A model generated the notes under the pieces. That model saw only the letters and a program-made list of their open reading frames with translations, was not told the DNA's origin and searched no databases. A stretch of DNA of 64,000 bases from Geomonas oryzisoli (GTDB taxonomy: Bacteria > Desulfobacterota > Desulfuromonadia > Geobacterales > Geobacteraceae): NCBI RefSeq assembly GCF_018986915.1, contig NZ_CP076723.1, positions 2,823,501-2,887,500 on the forward strand, in the 5' to 3' direction. Below are positions 18,539-26,466 of this stretch, piece after piece (the first letter of the stretch is position 1; each line of letters opens with the position of its first letter). The translations under genes and the position numbers were made by a program.

Positions 18539-18995
18539 AGGCCCCTCCGGTTTGTCTTTTTCCCATATAGGTGCGCACGGTGGATACCACGACGCTGTCG
18601 ATGCCCCCCTGGTTGTTCCCCGAGCTGTCCGGCTGCACGCAGACCGAGATATCCGAAGACTGCATCATTCCCTGGCCGTCATAGGTAACCACCGTGGGGG
18701 AGACGTTCATCACCATCGGCAGGCCGAGCTGGTACACGGTAACGGGCGCGACGGTGGTGTCGCTGGTCGCGTAGATGCTGAGCTGGTTGCCGCTGAAGGA
18801 GACTGCGCGGGGGGTACGTGTGTACATCGCATCGGCCCGAACGCCGATGAGGGTGCTGTACACCTTGCGCGCCTGTGCTTCGACTGCCGCCTTCTGCTGC
18901 ATCAGGCTGAACTGCATGGTAGCTATGGTGAGCAGGATCGAGATGATCCCCACCACGACTACCAGCTCCACCAGTGTAAATCCTCGCTGTCGCAT
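18510..18995 (-). CDS. FimT/GspH-type minor pilin, first copy
   Basis: A 161-residue protein starting MRQRGFTLVELVVVVGIISI, a textbook prepilin signal. It continues into a GspH-type domain with two Cys late in the chain (DISVCVQPDSSG and GGACAPANI). The start lies three bases beyond the pilY1 stop, so it is cotranscribed with pilY1. Confidence 0.87.
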   Translation of the reverse strand: MRQRGFTLVELVVVVGIISILLTIATMQFSLMQQKAAVEAQARKVYSTLIGVRADAMYTRTPRAVSFSGNQLSIYATSDTTVAPVTVYQLGLPMVMNVSPTVVTYDGQGMMQSSDISVCVQPDSSGNNQGGIDSVVVSTVRTYMGKRQTGGACAPANITQK

Positions 18996-18998
18996 GAA

Positions 18999-21900
18999 TT
19001 AGCGCTCCTGGATGTGGAGGATCTTCTTCACGGGCTTGTTGGCGCTTTTGCTGACGACGGGGAAGGCGTCAGCCGGCGGCTTACCGGTCATCGGCGTCGA
19101 GCTGCGCCGCATCTGACGCGAGGCGCCGCTGCCGAACGCCTGGGCCAAGTCGACCTCCTTGAATTCACCCGTGGAGAGCTGAATGAGCGCCTTCCCGGAG
19201 AGAGCCGCATCGCTCGGCCTGCCGCCGGTGTTGTAGCCCAGCGCCCACAGGAAGGAGTTGCCGCCGAACCCGCAGGCGTCGGAGGTGGGCTCGAAGGTGG
19301 TCACAAAGACCGTGCCGTTGGTGAGGGTGACGGCGTCGGAGACCACACGTTCGGCACCATAGGCCGTCGTCGAGGCGTCGAGGCCGATCGTCCAGCCACC
19401 GCTGCCGATGCTGGTGGAGATGGTGGTGGACTGGTCCGTGATATCGGAGTTACTGATGGTGGTGCTGCAGTTCGGGTCGATCTTGTTACCGGGAACGGCG
19501 GAGGTGTTGTAGCAGGGGTCCTTCAGGCCGTAGATCGAGCGCTGCGAGCTGTAGTCGTCGATGGAGTTCCCGGCACGATAGTAGTACCTGCCGGTACCGA
19601 AGTAGTACCAGAGGTTCATGTTCTTTCGGTCCTGCAGCCTGGATATCGCGGTGACCACCGGTCCGACGCCGTCAACCACCTTGCTCACCTGCCAGTTGGC
19701 GGGGTTCGTGTCGTTCTTGGTGACGATCCTGATCACTCCGCCATCGGTCCAGGTAGCGGAGGTGCCGGTACCGACTTTCTTGGTGAAGCCGACCAGGATG
19801 GCGTCGTCCTGGTAGTTGCCGACGGCGTACGGGTCCCAACGATCGGCATCGATCGACCCGCCGATCATGGAACCGGCAAACGCATTGTCGACTCCGCCGT
19901 CGAGCGGGTCACCCACGAGGAGACCAGTCTTCAGGTCGACTACGAAGAACTTGAGCCGCTGGTTGGAGCGCCCCTGGAACTGGTTGCCGCTGGTGTCGAT
20001 CGGGCCGGTGGGGCCGGAGCCGAAGACAGCGAACCAGCGCCCGTTCTTGCCCTTGGGGCCGACCCTGACGATGGCCGGGCCGGTGGTGGCGAAACCGAGG
20101 TTGTCGTTTTTGAACTCCCAAAGCAGGGACGGGTTCTTGGGGTCGCTCACGTCCAGTGCGAAATAGGAGGAGAAGCCGAGCCCCTTGGTGGTTTCGACCG
20201 GATCCATGCGGGGAGTCGGCACGCAGTTGTTGGTCGCGGGGTCGGTGCAACTGGCCGAGGACGCCCCGCCGATGCCCATGCCGCCGATCAGGATGCTGCG
20301 CCAGGGGTTCTTGGAGCTGTCGATGTTGTTGCTGCCGTCCACCACGGCATTCAGCTTGTCGCAGTTGTAGTAGGTCGCGTCGGTGCAGCCGGCGACGCCG
20401 CTGGGGGCGCCGATGCTGGCATCGAAGAGCACGGTGCTGCCGTCGATGTAGTAGAGATGGTTATAGTTCACATCGGCGTAGTACTTAAGGTACGGCAGCG
20501 CCTGTTTCGGGATGTAGGCCCACATCTCCTCCCCAAGCGCCGGGTCGGTGCTCGCGAGCTTTTGCAGCGTCGCCTTCTGGGTACCGGTCGCGGTCACGTT
20601 GAGCTTGCCGAAGTTGAAGGCGTGCAGCATGCCGTCGTTGGCGCCGACGTACACCATGCCCCGGTTTTTGTAATCCTCGGACCCGACGTAGGTGTCGTAC
20701 GAGCTGTCACTGTAGCCGCTGGGGGCCTGCATGTTGTAGGTGTTCAGCTTGAGGTTGGACTGGATCCGCGGCGTCGAGGAGATGATGTCCCCCAGGCGCC
20801 ACACACCCGAAACCGAGGTACTGGTGGGGGTTTCCTTGATGGAAACGGTCCTGGGCCGGTAACCGGTTTGATCCACTCCGTGCACGTAGTTGATCAGTTT
20901 GGTGGCGGTCGCCTCATCGGCGACATCGAGATAGGGCGCCAGTGTTGCCGCGTTGCCCGTTGCCCCCACCACCGGGAAGGTGGAGGAGGAGAAATCGATG
21001 AGCGACGTGCCGTTGATGCTGGTCTTGATGTTGCGCGGTCTGGCGCCGGTACCGGTGAGTGGACGCGCCCAGAGTTTCTTGCCCGCCCGCCAGATGCTCT
21101 TCACCGCGTCGGCATCGACCTTCACCTCTGCGGTATCGCCGGAGCCGTCGCCGTTGAGATCCTGGGAGACCCAGGCGTAGGTGGTGTTGTCCGTGCTGTC
21201 GAAGCGGAAGCTGACCACCTTGTCCTGGATCAGGTCGAAGACGTTGTTTTGGTCGGTGTCCTCCCTGATCGTGGAGCGGTTGATCTGCGGGTCGACGAAA
21301 TACCAGAGATTCTGCATCTCGCCGATCCAGTTGGCCTCGGTCTGGTCCGCGAAGACCTTCTTCGGATAGAACACGGCCTGCAGGATGTTGGCGCCGCTAC
21401 CCTCGGAGTTACTGAGGATGGAGGCCGCGGTACCGGAGGACGCGCCCGCAGCGATGCTTTCCAGGGTGTCCTTGAGGTCGCTTCTAAGCTGTGCCGGGTT
21501 GTTCGGGTTTTTCATCGTGGTGCCGCCGTTGGTCGCCGTCATGTTCATCTGGTTGTAGGCGTCGCACACGCTGGTCGAGTTGGTACTGGAGGGGGCATTG
21601 TAGACTATATGGGTCTTTATGGTCTGGGCGTTCTCGCAGCTGGTGGCGCCGGTTCCGTGGCAGATCTGACTGGGGTCGAAGATGTTGCGGTGATAGGCGA
21701 AGTAGCTCAAATCATGCAGGTACGGGCTGCCCGCGTAGCTTCCGCAGACGCCTGAGGTGGAGCCGCTCTCGGTCAGGGTGTTGGGATCCCTGAAATAGTT
21801 GGACGCATCGGTCACCTTGGCTGTCATGGTGCCGTTCTGGTCAGCAGTGGAAGAGCCGTCCGTGATCAGCAGGATGTTGTTCTGCTGGCACCGGAACTGG

Positions 21901-23921
21901 ATCGGGTTCACGTTGCTGTAGCTGTCCTGGGTGCTGGGCAGCGGCGCCTGGATCGCCGCGGTCGTCGGGGTGAATTTCGTGGCGTTGAGGGTCGGCGTAG
22001 TCGCGGCGGCATCCTTTACGAAATAGGCGATGGCGTTGTAGTAGGCCTCGGCGAAGGGGGTCCAGGTCTTGGCAGGGATGCCGTCGATGAAGCTGATGAG
22101 CCCGGTGCTGTGGTCACCGATGCTGGAGCCGATGAAGGAGTTTGGATCCAGGTACCCCCCATCCTTGTTGGTCACGGCCGTGCAGGTACCGTCGGAGGAG
22201 GAGCAGTCCGTCCCCCCTATGGTGCACATCTTGCCGCTAGTCGCGCAGAAGGCGGGGATGGGCATGGTCGTGGAGGTAGAGCTGGCCTCGCTGGCCGAAC
22301 CGAAGTTGTTGAAGGCCATGGCCCCGAAACGGATTCCCGCGGAGAAATCGTTGATGACGCCGCTGGGCACCGTTGAGACCCCCACCTTGACGGGGAAGGA
22401 GTTGTTGCAGTTTTGCGACACGCAGACGCCGGAGGAGCTGCAGTCGGTGTCTGCGGTGCAGTTCAGGCTGAAATTGTTGGAGCAGACCTTGAGGCAGTCG
22501 GCGTCCGCGGAGCAGGCATTGGCCTTGAGGGAGCATTTCCCGCCGCTGGTCGGCCCCAGGGGAGAGCCGAGCGCCCTCACGCCCGCATCCATGATGACGG
22601 ATGGGATGTTGCCGCTGGTGGGGATGGTGCCCGAGGGGTCGGTCACCTCCGCGAAGTTGACGCCCATGCAGTAGTGCAGGGTTTCCTCCTTCACGCAGCT
22701 GTCGTTGCCGGTGAACTTGTCCGTGGAGCCGTTCCAGCAGCTCCCGACAAAGCCGGTGGTGTTGGCGCCGTTGACGTTGTACGGTGCGACCACGTTGGAG
22801 TGGGTGGCGGCGCTGGTGCAGATGTAGTTGCCGCTCGACTCGTTGGTGATGGAAGACGGCGGCATCGGGTTCTTGTTGTCGCCGTAGACGTTGGTGCAGG
22901 CCGTCTTGATGTCCTGGATGTTGATGCCCTGCCACAGCTGGGTATCGGTGATGCTGGTGAGGGCGACCCCTGCGGCCTGCAGCCCCTGGATGTTCTTCTT
23001 GAGCTGGTAACAGGTCTGTTGGGCGTGATTCAAGGTGGCAAGGGCGTTATCCGAAGGCGTGACACCCAGGCAGTCCGTGGTGTTGGTGCTCGCCTGGCCG
23101 TAGTTGCCGTTGGCCCAGTTGTAGACGGCACACTGGCAGGCCGACTGGTTGTAGGTCCCCTCGAAGATCTCGATCCTGGTGTCGCCACCCTGGGTGCTCG
23201 GGTCGTAGAAACCCTCGACCGCGGTCGACCCCCTGACGGCAAAGGAGAGGGTGGGAATGGCGGGAACGACCTTGACGAAACGCCGCCCCACGCACCCCCT
23301 GGACTCTCCCTTGAGAATGGCGTTGGCCGCGTCGTACCGACCGCCGGTGAGGATCTTCTTCTCGATGTCGAACTTGGAGGCGGACAGCCAGTTGAGGAAC
23401 CTGCCGTTGGCGATGAAGGTGTCGACCTTCCTGGTGGACGGGGTGGCGCTGGCATCGCCGGCCATCAGGATGTAGAGGTAGCTGGTGCGGTAGGTCCCGC
23501 CGCTTGTGGGAACGCCGGTGCTGATTTCCACGAACTTCCCGCCGGTAAACTGGTAGTCGGGGTAACTCACCGTGTTGGTGGCCGCATCGTACTTGCTGAA
23601 ATACCCCTCGTAGTCCTGGGTGTTGCTGTAGGTGTTGTCGAAGCAGTAGGACGAGGTGACGGTCGCCGAACTGGAGCCGGTGCCGCAGGTATAGGACGGG
23701 GGCGTCGAGGTCGATCCCGCTATATAGCCCATATCGTACATACTTGCGGAGTTGTCGATCATGAGGAGCAGGTTGGGCTTGATCCCGCCCGAGATGAACG
23801 GCGGCGTGATGCACCAGTTGTCACCGGGATCGGCGGCCAGCGCAGCGCCGGGAGCAAGCATAGCGCCCAGGGCCAGCACACCTAAGGTCTTCTTCAAGAG
23901 CCTGTTCATACTCTTTGCCAT
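18999..23921 (-). CDS. pilY1: PilY1-type pilus tip adhesin with von Willebrand A domain
   Basis: A 1640-residue secreted protein. I start at MAKSMNRLLKK (23921), with AGGTG upstream and a clean signal peptide (cut near ALA-ADPG). The N-terminal half has a von Willebrand A fold with the metal site DNSAS at residues 56-60. It includes a Cys-rich insert (CSLKANACSADADCLKVC and following) and a long Ser/Thr-rich region. The C-terminal half (from about 1000) is the PilY1 beta-propeller domain, with VYVGANDGMLHAFNF and LLWEFKNDNLGFATTGPAIV. Acidic loops such as DLNGDGSGD could bind calcium. PilY1 proteins cap pili and act in adhesion and surface sensing. It is the second gene after the sigma-54 promoter. 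Confidence 0.93.
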   Translation of the reverse strand: MAKSMNRLLKKTLGVLALGAMLAPGAALAADPGDNWCITPPFISGGIKPNLLLMIDNSASMYDMGYIAGSTSTPPSYTCGTGSSSATVTSSYCFDNTYSNTQDYEGYFSKYDAATNTVSYPDYQFTGGKFVEISTGVPTSGGTYRTSYLYILMAGDASATPSTRKVDTFIANGRFLNWLSASKFDIEKKILTGGRYDAANAILKGESRGCVGRRFVKVVPAIPTLSFAVRGSTAVEGFYDPSTQGGDTRIEIFEGTYNQSACQCAVYNWANGNYGQASTNTTDCLGVTPSDNALATLNHAQQTCYQLKKNIQGLQAAGVALTSITDTQLWQGINIQDIKTACTNVYGDNKNPMPPSSITNESSGNYICTSAATHSNVVAPYNVNGANTTGFVGSCWNGSTDKFTGNDSCVKEETLHYCMGVNFAEVTDPSGTIPTSGNIPSVIMDAGVRALGSPLGPTSGGKCSLKANACSADADCLKVCSNNFSLNCTADTDCSSSGVCVSQNCNNSFPVKVGVSTVPSGVINDFSAGIRFGAMAFNNFGSASEASSTSTTMPIPAFCATSGKMCTIGGTDCSSSDGTCTAVTNKDGGYLDPNSFIGSSIGDHSTGLISFIDGIPAKTWTPFAEAYYNAIAYFVKDAAATTPTLNATKFTPTTAAIQAPLPSTQDSYSNVNPIQFRCQQNNILLITDGSSTADQNGTMTAKVTDASNYFRDPNTLTESGSTSGVCGSYAGSPYLHDLSYFAYHRNIFDPSQICHGTGATSCENAQTIKTHIVYNAPSSTNSTSVCDAYNQMNMTATNGGTTMKNPNNPAQLRSDLKDTLESIAAGASSGTAASILSNSEGSGANILQAVFYPKKVFADQTEANWIGEMQNLWYFVDPQINRSTIREDTDQNNVFDLIQDKVVSFRFDSTDNTTYAWVSQDLNGDGSGDTAEVKVDADAVKSIWRAGKKLWARPLTGTGARPRNIKTSINGTSLIDFSSSTFPVVGATGNAATLAPYLDVADEATATKLINYVHGVDQTGYRPRTVSIKETPTSTSVSGVWRLGDIISSTPRIQSNLKLNTYNMQAPSGYSDSSYDTYVGSEDYKNRGMVYVGANDGMLHAFNFGKLNVTATGTQKATLQKLASTDPALGEEMWAYIPKQALPYLKYYADVNYNHLYYIDGSTVLFDASIGAPSGVAGCTDATYYNCDKLNAVVDGSNNIDSSKNPWRSILIGGMGIGGASSASCTDPATNNCVPTPRMDPVETTKGLGFSSYFALDVSDPKNPSLLWEFKNDNLGFATTGPAIVRVGPKGKNGRWFAVFGSGPTGPIDTSGNQFQGRSNQRLKFFVVDLKTGLLVGDPLDGGVDNAFAGSMIGGSIDADRWDPYAVGNYQDDAILVGFTKKVGTGTSATWTDGGVIRIVTKNDTNPANWQVSKVVDGVGPVVTAISRLQDRKNMNLWYYFGTGRYYYRAGNSIDDYSSQRSIYGLKDPCYNTSAVPGNKIDPNCSTTISNSDITDQSTTISTSIGSGGWTIGLDASTTAYGAERVVSDAVTLTNGTVFVTTFEPTSDACGFGGNSFLWALGYNTGGRPSDAALSGKALIQLSTGEFKEVDLAQAFGSGASRQMRRSSTPMTGKPPADAFPVVSKSANKPVKKILHIQER

Positions 23922-23982
23922 TGAACACCTCGTATTGTCGGACATGAAAGCGTCAGTTGAAGAGGGACGAAAATACATGGTA

Positions 23983-24777
23983 CTACCTCGCCAAGAGTTC
24001 GCGCATCGCTTCGGCATCCTTGTACCCCACCAGAATGCGCCCGTCGGACAAAACGAGCGTGGGGGTGGAGAGGATACCGTTGGACTCGGCGAACCTGATG
24101 GTCTCCTCCACCGGTTTTTTCGGGTCCTTATCCGTGGCAGGAGGGAGGGGCTCGCCCGCGAACGACTTGTCCAAAAGTTCCAGGGAACCTTTGGCCAGGA
24201 TCACCCGGGCCTTGTCGAATGCCTTCGGGTGCATCTTGAGCGGGTAAAGCTTGATATAGATGGCGAGATCCGGTTCCAGCGCCGCCAGTTTTTTCAGTTC
24301 CAGATGCGCTTTGGCGCAGTAGGGACACTCCGGGTCGGTGAAGACGAACAGCTTCTTTTTCCCTTTCGGGTTACCCAGGATCAGGGCGTGATCGGTGCTG
24401 AGGGTCGCGGGGTCCAGGCGCTCCTTGCGCTCCTTTTTCGGCTGCTGTGCCGCCCCCCCCACCGGCTGCCGCGAGGCGATGTCGAAGACCTTGCCGGCGA
24501 TGATGTGCTTCTTGCTGTAATCGAGGTAAGCGGTGCCGGTCTGCCCAGCCTGCTCGAAAGTGACCTCGTAAAGACCGCGCACCGGCGCCGGCTTCACATC
24601 CTTCACCGGCCCGATATCCTTCAGAAGGCCGGTAGCCTCCTGCAGGGTGATGGAGTGACAGGACGCGCAGTCCCCGCTGCATCCTTCCGACATGGCGAAG
24701 GCGGGTGCAGCAAAAGCAATAATGGCCAGCGTGAAGCAGTATGCAAAGATTCGGGTGAGATTTTTTGCGAAGGACAT
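23983..24777 (-). CDS. DsbC-like thiol:disulfide protein with CxxCH motif
   Basis: A 264-residue periplasmic protein with a signal peptide (AFA-MSEG). The mature N-terminus carries CSGDCASCHS, which includes a single c-type heme-binding pattern CASCH (residues 37-41). A DsbC-type dimerisation domain follows (GLYEVTFEQAGQTGTAYLDY), then a linker and a thioredoxin fold with the active site DPECPYCAKAH (Cys151, Cys154) and a cis-Pro region STPTLVL. By family it would shuffle disulfides in the periplasm. It is the first gene after the sigma-54 promoter and 61 bases before pilY1, so the Cys-rich PilY1 is a likely client. GAGGTAG precedes the ATG. Confidence 0.88.
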   Translation of the reverse strand: MSFAKNLTRIFAYCFTLAIIAFAAPAFAMSEGCSGDCASCHSITLQEATGLLKDIGPVKDVKPAPVRGLYEVTFEQAGQTGTAYLDYSKKHIIAGKVFDIASRQPVGGAAQQPKKERKERLDPATLSTDHALILGNPKGKKKLFVFTDPECPYCAKAHLELKKLAALEPDLAIYIKLYPLKMHPKAFDKARVILAKGSLELLDKSFAGEPLPPATDKDPKKPVEETIRFAESNGILSTPTLVLSDGRILVGYKDAEAMRELLAR

Positions 24778-24800
24778 TCAACTACCTCGTGGGTGATTTC

Positions 24801-24823
24801 GTTGCTCCGACAGGGGGAGCAAC
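24801..24823. repeat. Inverted repeat over the sigma-54 promoter start region
   Basis: GTTGCTCC and GGAGCAAC form a perfect 8-bp dyad separated by 7 bases. It covers the -12 box and the expected start point of the promoter for the DsbC-like gene, so it could be a regulator site acting on open complex formation. Confidence 0.6.
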
Positions 24824-24834
24824 AACCGTGCCCT
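24817..24834 (-). promoter_or_regulatory. Sigma-54 promoter of the DsbC-like/pilY1/minor pilin operon
   Basis: The minus strand reads GGGCACGGTTGTTGCT, against the consensus TGGCACG-N4-TTGCW: the GG and GC are 10 bases apart and only the first base differs. The expected start is near 24807, about 30 bases before the ATG at 24777. The neighbouring pilR encodes a sigma-54 activator, making it the obvious candidate regulator. Confidence 0.8.
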
Positions 24835-24956
24835 GACCGTCGCGGTTGCGCTGGACCGGCTGTTTCAGCGTCAATACGGTTAGTTGTGGCATACCATAGC
24901 ACGGCGGCACAGGAAAAAACTACGCATTTTTTTCATAGCAGAAGCGACTACTCTGC

Positions 24957-24984
24957 AAAAAATTGGCACCACCTTGCCGGTGCC
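24957..24984 (-). terminator. Terminator after pilR
   Basis: On the minus strand GGCACC, an eight-base loop and GGTGCC are followed by AATTTTTT, thirteen bases past the pilR stop codon. It separates the pilD-pilS-pilR unit from the sigma-54-driven operon. Confidence 0.8.
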
Positions 24985-24996
24985 GTGCGCCGGGCG

Positions 24997-26367
24997 CTAT
25001 CCGAGGTCGTATTCTTTGAGCTTGTACAACAGGGCCCGGTGGCTGATCTCCAGAAGCCGCGCGGCGTGGGTGCGGTTTCCACCGGTCTGTTCCAGCGCAC
25101 GCACGATCAGTTGGCGCTCCAGTGCCTCCGCCCCCTTCTTTATGGACAGTGAATCGGAACGGTCCACGCCCCTATGCTCCTGCCCCGCGCACGCACGCAC
25201 CGCCTCCGGCAGGGAAGCAAGCCCCAGCGTCGCCCCGTCGCAGAGCACGAGGCCTCGTTCGATGCAGTTTTCAAGCTCCCGCACATTCCCAGGCCAGCTG
25301 TAGCGGACCAGTGCCTGCAACGCCTCCGGGGTCGGGTGCACCCCCGGCATACCCATCCGTTCGCCGTGCTTCTCCAGGAAATGGTCAACCAGAAGCGGCA
25401 CGTCCTCGACGCGCTCCCGCAAAGCAGGGAGGGACAGGGCGAACACGTTGATGCGGAAGTAGAGGTCCTCGCGGAACCTTCCTGCCGCCACTTCCCCGGC
25501 CAGGTCCCTGCTGGTGGCAGAGACTACCCTAACGTCGACCTTTTGCGCGGCCGCGGCGCCGAGGCGGCGGATCTCCTCCTCCTGAAGCACACGCAGCAGC
25601 TTGACCTGCAGCGCGAGCGGCAGCTCGCCTATCTCGTCCAGAAACAGGGTTCCGCCGTGGGCCTCCTCGAAGAGGCCGATCTTGTCGTGACCGGCATCGG
25701 TGAACGCCCCTTTCACGTGCCCAAAGAGCTCGCTTTCCAGCAGGGCCGCGGGTATCGCGCCGCAGTTGACGGCGACGAAGGGGCCCTGGCGGCGCACCCC
25801 GCAGTAGTGCAGCGCCCGCGCCACCAGTTCCTTGCCGGTGCCGGATTCTCCCTGGATGAGGACCGTGGTCTTGTGCCCGGAAAGTTTCTTGACGAGCTCC
25901 ATGATCCGGCCCATGCGGTCGTTTCTGCTGATGATGTCGGGGAAGGCGTGCCCCCGTACCGCCTCGCGCAACCTGCGATTCTCGTCCTTGAGCCGCTCGC
26001 GTTCCTCGGCCTTTTTCAGCACCAGGGAGATCTCGTCGCTATTGAAGGGTTTGGAGATGTAGTCGTAGGCACCGAGCTTCATGCACTCGATGGCATCGTC
26101 CACGGTACCGTAGGCGGACATCATGATGATGGTGGCGCCGATGCCGGATTCGGTGCAGGCGAGCAGGAACTTCTTGCCATCCATAACCGGCATGCGGATG
26201 TCGCACAGGATGAAGGCGAAGTTTCCCTCGCCCGCCTTGGCCAGGGCATCGGCCCCGTCTGCGGACTGTTCGACCTGGTAGCCCTGCTTTTTCAGGAGGA
26301 CCTGGAGCATGTGACGCAGGTTGGGCTCGTCGTCCACCACCAAAATTTTCTTCTTCTCGGTCAACAT
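24997..26367 (-). CDS. pilR: Sigma-54-dependent response regulator (PilR-like)
   Basis: A 456-residue NtrC-family activator. Receiver domain about 1-120, with the phosphorylated Asp in [14 protein letters not shown]+ domain about 140-380, with Walker [10 protein letters not shown]-terminal Fis-type helix-turn-helix ending KEYDLG. The sigma-54 contact loop reads GAFTDA rather than the usual GAFTGA. It is paired with a histidine kinase just upstream and with pilD. Next to a sigma-54 promoter for pilus genes this is best called PilR. In Geobacter sulfurreducens PilR is known to control pilA, which is not in this window. Confidence 0.88.
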   Translation of the reverse strand: MLTEKKKILVVDDEPNLRHMLQVLLKKQGYQVEQSADGADALAKAGEGNFAFILCDIRMPVMDGKKFLLACTESGIGATIIMMSAYGTVDDAIECMKLGAYDYISKPFNSDEISLVLKKAEERERLKDENRRLREAVRGHAFPDIISRNDRMGRIMELVKKLSGHKTTVLIQGESGTGKELVARALHYCGVRRQGPFVAVNCGAIPAALLESELFGHVKGAFTDAGHDKIGLFEEAHGGTLFLDEIGELPLALQVKLLRVLQEEEIRRLGAAAAQKVDVRVVSATSRDLAGEVAAGRFREDLYFRINVFALSLPALRERVEDVPLLVDHFLEKHGERMGMPGVHPTPEALQALVRYSWPGNVRELENCIERGLVLCDGATLGLASLPEAVRACAGQEHRGVDRSDSLSIKKGAEALERQLIVRALEQTGGNRTHAARLLEISHRALLYKLKEYDLG

Positions 26368-26378
26368 CTGCTCCTTGT

Positions 26379-26466
26379 CAGACAGTCGGACAGTCAGACT
26401 GGTCGGACTTCTCGGACTGGTCTGAAAGCAAAAAACCGCCAGCCGCCAGCCGCCAGCCGCCAGCCC
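26379..26466. repeat. Short tandem repeats between pilS and pilR
   Basis: Two kinds of repeat fill the gap. Positions 26379-26424 carry GTCGGAC/GTCAGAC/GTCTGA units like those at 28799-28860. Positions 26436-26480 carry four CCGCCAG-like heptamers followed by CCCCTAG heptamers running up to and past the pilS stop codon. Confidence 0.8.

Noticed and set aside
18375-21755. Open frame of over 1100 codons on the plus strand opposite pilY1
   Set aside because: It mirrors the codon structure of pilY1 in a GC-rich genome, has no domain I recognise, is full of Gly/Val/Arg runs and would overlap minor pilin genes.
24965-24984. Plus-strand sigma-54 promoter TTGGCACCACCTTGCC
   Set aside because: The spacing between GG and GC is 9, not 10, it would fire into the end of pilR, and the same bases form the pilR terminator.
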